Part shown: piece by piece, positions 23,744 to 26,682 of the stretch | Layout of the letters: each line of letters starts with the position of its first letter | How positions within the stretch are numbered: the first letter of the stretch is position 1 | DNA from: an uncultured Pseudomonadota bacterium | GTDB taxonomy: Bacteria; SAR324; NAC60-12 | Length of the DNA: 26,682 nucleotides | Direction: 5' to 3' | Assembly (NCBI GenBank): GCA_913052275.1 | Contig: CAJXDX010000005.1 | Span: 1-26,682, forward strand | Notes under the pieces: generated by a model | The model's input: the letters and a program-made list of their open reading frames with translations, nothing else | Database searches by the model: none | What the model was told of the DNA's origin: nothing | Position numbers and translations under genes: made by a program

Positions 23744-25333
23744 TTGAATATCATAAATAAAAGCACAATTATATTACCTTTGTTGTGTCTTATTTTGTGG
23801 AACCATGTTCATGGACAATCTCAAGCAGAGCTTGATGAGGCAAGCGCGAGCCTGCTTGAACAGGTCAACTTGAGGCAAATTGATGGTCGTGAAATGGCTG
23901 AAGTACCGCTTGAATTAGTTTTAAAGCTTGCGATTGAGCGCAGCCTTTCTCTTAAAGCATCAAAACTGGGTGAAGACGCAGCACAACGTTCAGTAGTTGC
24001 AGCACAGGAAAGATACACTCCCAGCGTGACTACAAGTTTTGGTTACGCAAATACTCCCTCACTTACTGCATCGTCAAGCTGCTCACCTGCTGAACTTTGT
24101 GGAAGCAGCACCAGCAGTCTGTCTTTTTCTTCAGCATACAGTAAGCGTGCAGACAGCGGAATTACGTACGGCCTGACTTATTCTGAACAAACCAAAACAT
24201 CCACTTCTCTATCTGTTCAGGAGTTCGGAGGTGAGGTTACTGCTGGAACTACAGGTGATGCACTAAGCAGCGCAAGTTTAACAGGTTCCGTATCGATACC
24301 TTTTTTTCAGGATTGGGGCAGTGATTTTAATGAATTGCCAGTGCGGATTGCTGAAGTCGCTGTAGCTAAAGGAAGGTTAAATACTCGTTCGACGGAATTG
24401 TCACTGCTGAAGCAGGTAGCATCAATTTATTGGGATTTAGTTGGAATTTTGGAAACTGTTGAGGTTAAGAAGAAGGCAGTTGCTCTTTCAGAAAAACTAA
24501 CACGTGATAATCATGCAAGACTGGAAGCAGGTCTGCTGAATGCTACAGAAGTAAGAGTTTCAGAAACTCAGCTTATGAGGGACCGTCAAAGTCTGCTCTC
24601 TTCCCGTCTGGATGTGAAGCGTGTAGAGGACCAGGTTCGTTCTGTACTGAATCTTAAGTATCTGCCGGTTGGACTGTATCCCGTGGACAGGCCTTCCGGC
24701 GAATTTACTGTTCCGGATGATATAAATACGCTGTCAGAAACAATTTATCAGAATGACACACAGATTAGTTCATTAAATGCTTCACTTGAGCAAAATCGAT
24801 ATCAGTTGGAGCAGGAGTTGAACAAGCAGAAAACGGATATGGATCTAAGCTTGTCCTATATTTTAAATGGATACAGTTCCGGTACTTTTGGTGGTACTGC
24901 TGATTTCGCAAAAAGTAAGCTTCATGGAATGAGCGCCACACTGACTTGGAAAGTTCCCCTGGGAGATCAGGCGACTGTGGAAAATATTCAGAGAAAACGA
25001 CTTGAACAGCAACAGCTGATGCTGCAAATCGAAGAACGTAAATCTCAATTAAGTTTGAATTTACAGTCACTGTTAAATTCCCTTAAATTGATTGAAAAGG
25101 AAAAACAGACTGCTGAAGCAGTGAGCAAGCTTTCCGCAGAACAACTGAGACATGAAATAGAACGCTTCAAGCTTGGAAAGAGTACGAGTTATCAGGTTTC
25201 TCAATTTCAGCAGGATGTTGTTAAGGCACAGCAGCAGGAAATAATGATCAGCATACGTCAGGAAAAAATAAGGGTGGAGATATTGGCTTTAACTGGTGAG
25301 TTTAAAGAAAAATATAAATTGAATCAGGACTGA
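23744..25333 (+). CDS. TolC-family outer membrane efflux protein
   Basis: This 529-residue protein is an outer-membrane channel of the TolC type for efflux or type I secretion. It starts at TTG (23744), 6 bases after an AAAGG site, with a signal peptide cleaved near residue 24 (HVHG/QS). The mature part shows two OEP-like halves, each with long coiled-coil helices: about 205-290, with LLNATEVRVSETQLMRD, and about 410-510, with ERFKLGKSTSYQVSQFQQ. Beta-strand segments lie between them (SVTTSFGYA, DMDLSLSYILNGYSSGT). The first extracellular-loop region contains two cysteines, C113 and C119, in a serine-rich stretch. That is unusual for TolC proteins and could form a disulfide. The downstream membrane fusion protein supports a tripartite complex. 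No inner-membrane transporter follows. Confidence 0.9.
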   Translation: MNIINKSTIILPLLCLILWNHVHGQSQAELDEASASLLEQVNLRQIDGREMAEVPLELVLKLAIERSLSLKASKLGEDAAQRSVVAAQERYTPSVTTSFGYANTPSLTASSSCSPAELCGSSTSSLSFSSAYSKRADSGITYGLTYSEQTKTSTSLSVQEFGGEVTAGTTGDALSSASLTGSVSIPFFQDWGSDFNELPVRIAEVAVAKGRLNTRSTELSLLKQVASIYWDLVGILETVEVKKKAVALSEKLTRDNHARLEAGLLNATEVRVSETQLMRDRQSLLSSRLDVKRVEDQVRSVLNLKYLPVGLYPVDRPSGEFTVPDDINTLSETIYQNDTQISSLNASLEQNRYQLEQELNKQKTDMDLSLSYILNGYSSGTFGGTADFAKSKLHGMSATLTWKVPLGDQATVENIQRKRLEQQQLMLQIEERKSQLSLNLQSLLNSLKLIEKEKQTAEAVSKLSAEQLRHEIERFKLGKSTSYQVSQFQQDVVKAQQQEIMISIRQEKIRVEILALTGEFKEKYKLNQD

Positions 25334-25436
25334 TGACTTGAAATGAATAGTTGAAGCCTGTATTGCAGATAACAAGATATATGAAAATATGAAGCTTCTT
25401 AAAAAATTTTTTGCAGGTTAAAAATAATAATAAATC

Positions 25437-25441
25437 AGGAG
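25437..25441 (+). promoter_or_regulatory. Ribosome-binding site deciding the start of the membrane fusion protein
   Basis: AGGAG followed by five bases and ATG (25447) fixes the start. An upstream in-frame TTG at 25411 would add 12 asparagine- and lysine-rich residues ahead of the signal segment and has no such site. Confidence 0.75.
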
Positions 25442-25446
25442 AAAAA

Positions 25447-26391
25447 ATGTATAACTACAAAAAATTGCACAAAATCTATTTTAGTTTTTTACTTGTTTGG
25501 CTTTTTGGCGGGATATTTACTTTATGGGGCAGTGAGCTTGAGGGCTCATACAAAACACCAATTTCTCTCACAGGGCTGATTGAACCTTCTGAAACGCTGC
25601 AAGTGCAGTCGAGTATTGGAGGCCGAGTTGAGGCTATTCATGTAAAAGTAAATCAGACTGTTGCAGAAGATCAGTTGCTGCTCACCCTGGAAAACACTTC
25701 ACAGAAACGGCAGCTGGAATTATCTCAGATACAGCTCAAGATCAACGAAAACAATGTCAAAGTTAGTGAAAACAGTATCAAGGTTAATGAAAATAGTATT
25801 AAGGATATGGAAACTAATTTGAAAGACATAAAGCGCAGGCTGGATGATGAAGAGACATTATTTGAACAAGGATCTTCAACCCGTTCACAACTGGAGGCAT
25901 TGCAGTTGCAGTATAATAGGGCAGTGCTTTCTTTAGATAAAACAAAACTTGGATATGAAAATGCCCTCCTGACTCTTAAAAATGCCCTCCTGACTCTTGA
26001 GCGCTCTAGACATGATGTTGACCTAAGTGAAGATGCACTTGAGGACACTCGTGTCAAAGCCAAGATTGGTGGAATTATTGCTGCCAAGTTAATCGAGGAG
26101 GGAGAAATGATCAGTCCTGGATCACCTATCTTTCATATCATTGACATCAGTCAGGTAAAAATTGTGATTCAGGCAGAGCAGCATGATTTGCCCATGATTA
26201 AAAAGGGTCAGTCAGTTGTTTTTGTCACCCCAAGCTACAGGGATAAACAATTCTCCGGTTACATCGAACGTGTGGACTGGATAGCAGACCCTGAAACAGG
26301 ACGTTTCCCGCTTCATGTAAAAGCTGATAATCCGGGTCTGATGCTGAGAGCGGGAATGAGCGCTAAGGTTTATTTACTGTCCAAACAGTAA
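25447..26391 (+). CDS. Membrane fusion (periplasmic adaptor) protein of an efflux system
   Basis: This 314-residue adaptor links an inner-membrane pump to a TolC channel. An N-terminal hydrophobic segment (about 8-29) acts as signal or anchor. The first half-lipoyl motif IGGRVEAIHVKVNQTVAEDQLLL lies near 57-80. A long alpha-hairpin follows (about 85-195), and the second half-lipoyl strand DTRVKAKIGGIIAAKLIEEGEMISPGSPIF lies near 199-230. Beta-barrel segments with QSVVFVTPSYRDKQFSGYIERV complete it. The hairpin helix contains four heptad units encoded by 21-base repeats, and a second duplicated heptad (NALLTLK/NALLTLE) on the return helix. No pump gene follows before the convergent hemH, so the partner (ABC or RND type) must be elsewhere. 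Resemblance is greater to ABC-type/RND adaptors of the HlyD/AcrA group than to EmrA. Confidence 0.88.
   Translation: MYNYKKLHKIYFSFLLVWLFGGIFTLWGSELEGSYKTPISLTGLIEPSETLQVQSSIGGRVEAIHVKVNQTVAEDQLLLTLENTSQKRQLELSQIQLKINENNVKVSENSIKVNENSIKDMETNLKDIKRRLDDEETLFEQGSSTRSQLEALQLQYNRAVLSLDKTKLGYENALLTLKNALLTLERSRHDVDLSEDALEDTRVKAKIGGIIAAKLIEEGEMISPGSPIFHIIDISQVKIVIQAEQHDLPMIKKGQSVVFVTPSYRDKQFSGYIERVDWIADPETGRFPLHVKADNPGLMLRAGMSAKVYLLSKQ
25741..25824 (+). repeat. Four imperfect 21-bp tandem repeats in the adaptor hairpin
   Basis: Four consecutive 21-base units encode INENNVK, VSENSIK, VNENSIK and DMETNLK. The two middle units are the most alike, differing at four of 21 bases. Each unit is one coiled-coil heptad, so the array lengthens the alpha-hairpin helix in whole turns without shifting register. 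Confidence 0.85.
25960..26001 (+). repeat. 21-bp tandem duplication in the return helix of the adaptor
   Basis: AATGCCCTCCTGACTCTT occurs twice in direct succession, followed by AAA in the first copy and GAG in the second, so 19 of 21 bases match. It encodes NALLTLK-NALLTLE. The near identity suggests a recent duplication by replication slippage, again of exactly one heptad. Confidence 0.9.
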
Positions 26392-26403
26392 TTTAAGGCT
26401 AGA

Positions 26404-26682
26404 TCAGCAGGACAGCTGCTGCCGGATAATTGAAGTCAGGGACTTTATCCATTCAGGGTGGTCATTCAGAGAAGGAACCAGTTTAAGTTCTTCTCCGCCG
26501 CACTTACGGAAATGTTCAGCCGCCCTTATCCCTATCTCCTCCAGTGTTTCGAGACTGTCCGCAACAAAAGAAGGACAAAAAACAACAACTCGCCTTACAC
26601 CTTTTTTCACGAGTTCTTCCAGATGCTGCTCTGTGTAGGGTTTAACCCATTCCTCACGACCAAAGCGGGACTGAAAACTCAC
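26404..26682 (-). CDS. hemH: Ferrochelatase, C-terminal part only
   Basis: Ferrochelatase inserts ferrous iron into protoporphyrin IX, the last step of haem synthesis, at the cytoplasmic face of the membrane. The visible 93 codons correspond to the end of the protein: FQSRFGREEWVKPYTEQHLEE, then VVVFCPSFVADSLETLEEI with the conserved glutamate region, and a short tail. Family proteins are usually 310-350 residues, so about 230 residues including the first catalytic histidine lie beyond the right edge. The GTG at the very edge is a codon inside the gene, not its start. It converges on the adaptor gene, with only 12 bases between stops. Haem supply also fits the ccm genes nearby. Confidence 0.93.
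   Translation of the reverse strand: MSFQSRFGREEWVKPYTEQHLEELVKKGVRRVVVFCPSFVADSLETLEEIGIRAAEHFRKCGGEELKLVPSLNDHPEWIKSLTSIIRQQLSC

Noticed and set aside
26404..26682. A short complete protein starting with GTG at 26682
   Set aside because: The sequence is clearly the C-terminal end of ferrochelatase, so the GTG is internal and the gene continues beyond the window.

Overview
The window reads as chromosomal DNA of a Gram-negative bacterium of moderate GC content (roughly 40-45% by eye). The evidence is System I cytochrome c maturation (CcmC/D/E), an LptA-type LPS transport protein, TolC and membrane-fusion efflux parts, an NtrY-type kinase and a fused glycine decarboxylase. A marine deltaproteobacterial or SAR324-like lineage would fit, but that is a guess: there is no rRNA or other phylogenetic marker here. 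I found no rRNA, tRNA, CRISPR array, insertion sequence or integrase.

Layout. Positions 1-6790 (minus strand) hold a tightly packed operon read right to left: gcvP, a RecE-type PD-(D/E)XK nuclease, a Nudix/metallo-beta-lactamase fusion protein and rnr (RNase R, running off the left edge). The first two junctions are 4-nt overlaps and the last has a 1-nt gap. Upstream lie a small VKOR-like membrane protein (minus) and a divergent ParB-domain protein (plus) of unknown role. Positions 8648-12530 (minus) hold a complete ABC importer of the 2-aminoethylphosphonate type: binding protein, ATPase and a double-domain permease. A terminator-like hairpin sits between the binding protein and the ATPase.

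Positions 12684-16024 (minus) hold pyrG, an LptA-repeat envelope protein and a cytosolic-looking FKBP. Positions 16214-18878 hold an NtrY-like kinase and yjbQ. Positions 18967-23429 hold msrB, a HAD nucleotidase, a nucleoside deoxyribosyltransferase-like protein, gatB and ccmC-ccmD-ccmE. Positions 23744-26391 (plus) hold a TolC-family outer membrane protein and a membrane fusion protein, without their inner-membrane pump. The end of hemH (ferrochelatase) converges on them at the right edge.

Most genes are housekeeping. The observations most worth checking are the phage-type nuclease translationally coupled to gcvP, the Nudix-MBL fusion with an interrupted Nudix box, the terminator-like hairpin that overlaps the ATPase ribosome-binding region, 21-bp tandem repeats that build the coiled coil of the membrane fusion protein, and the orphan ParB-like protein. 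I see no clear evidence of a wholly new multi-gene system.
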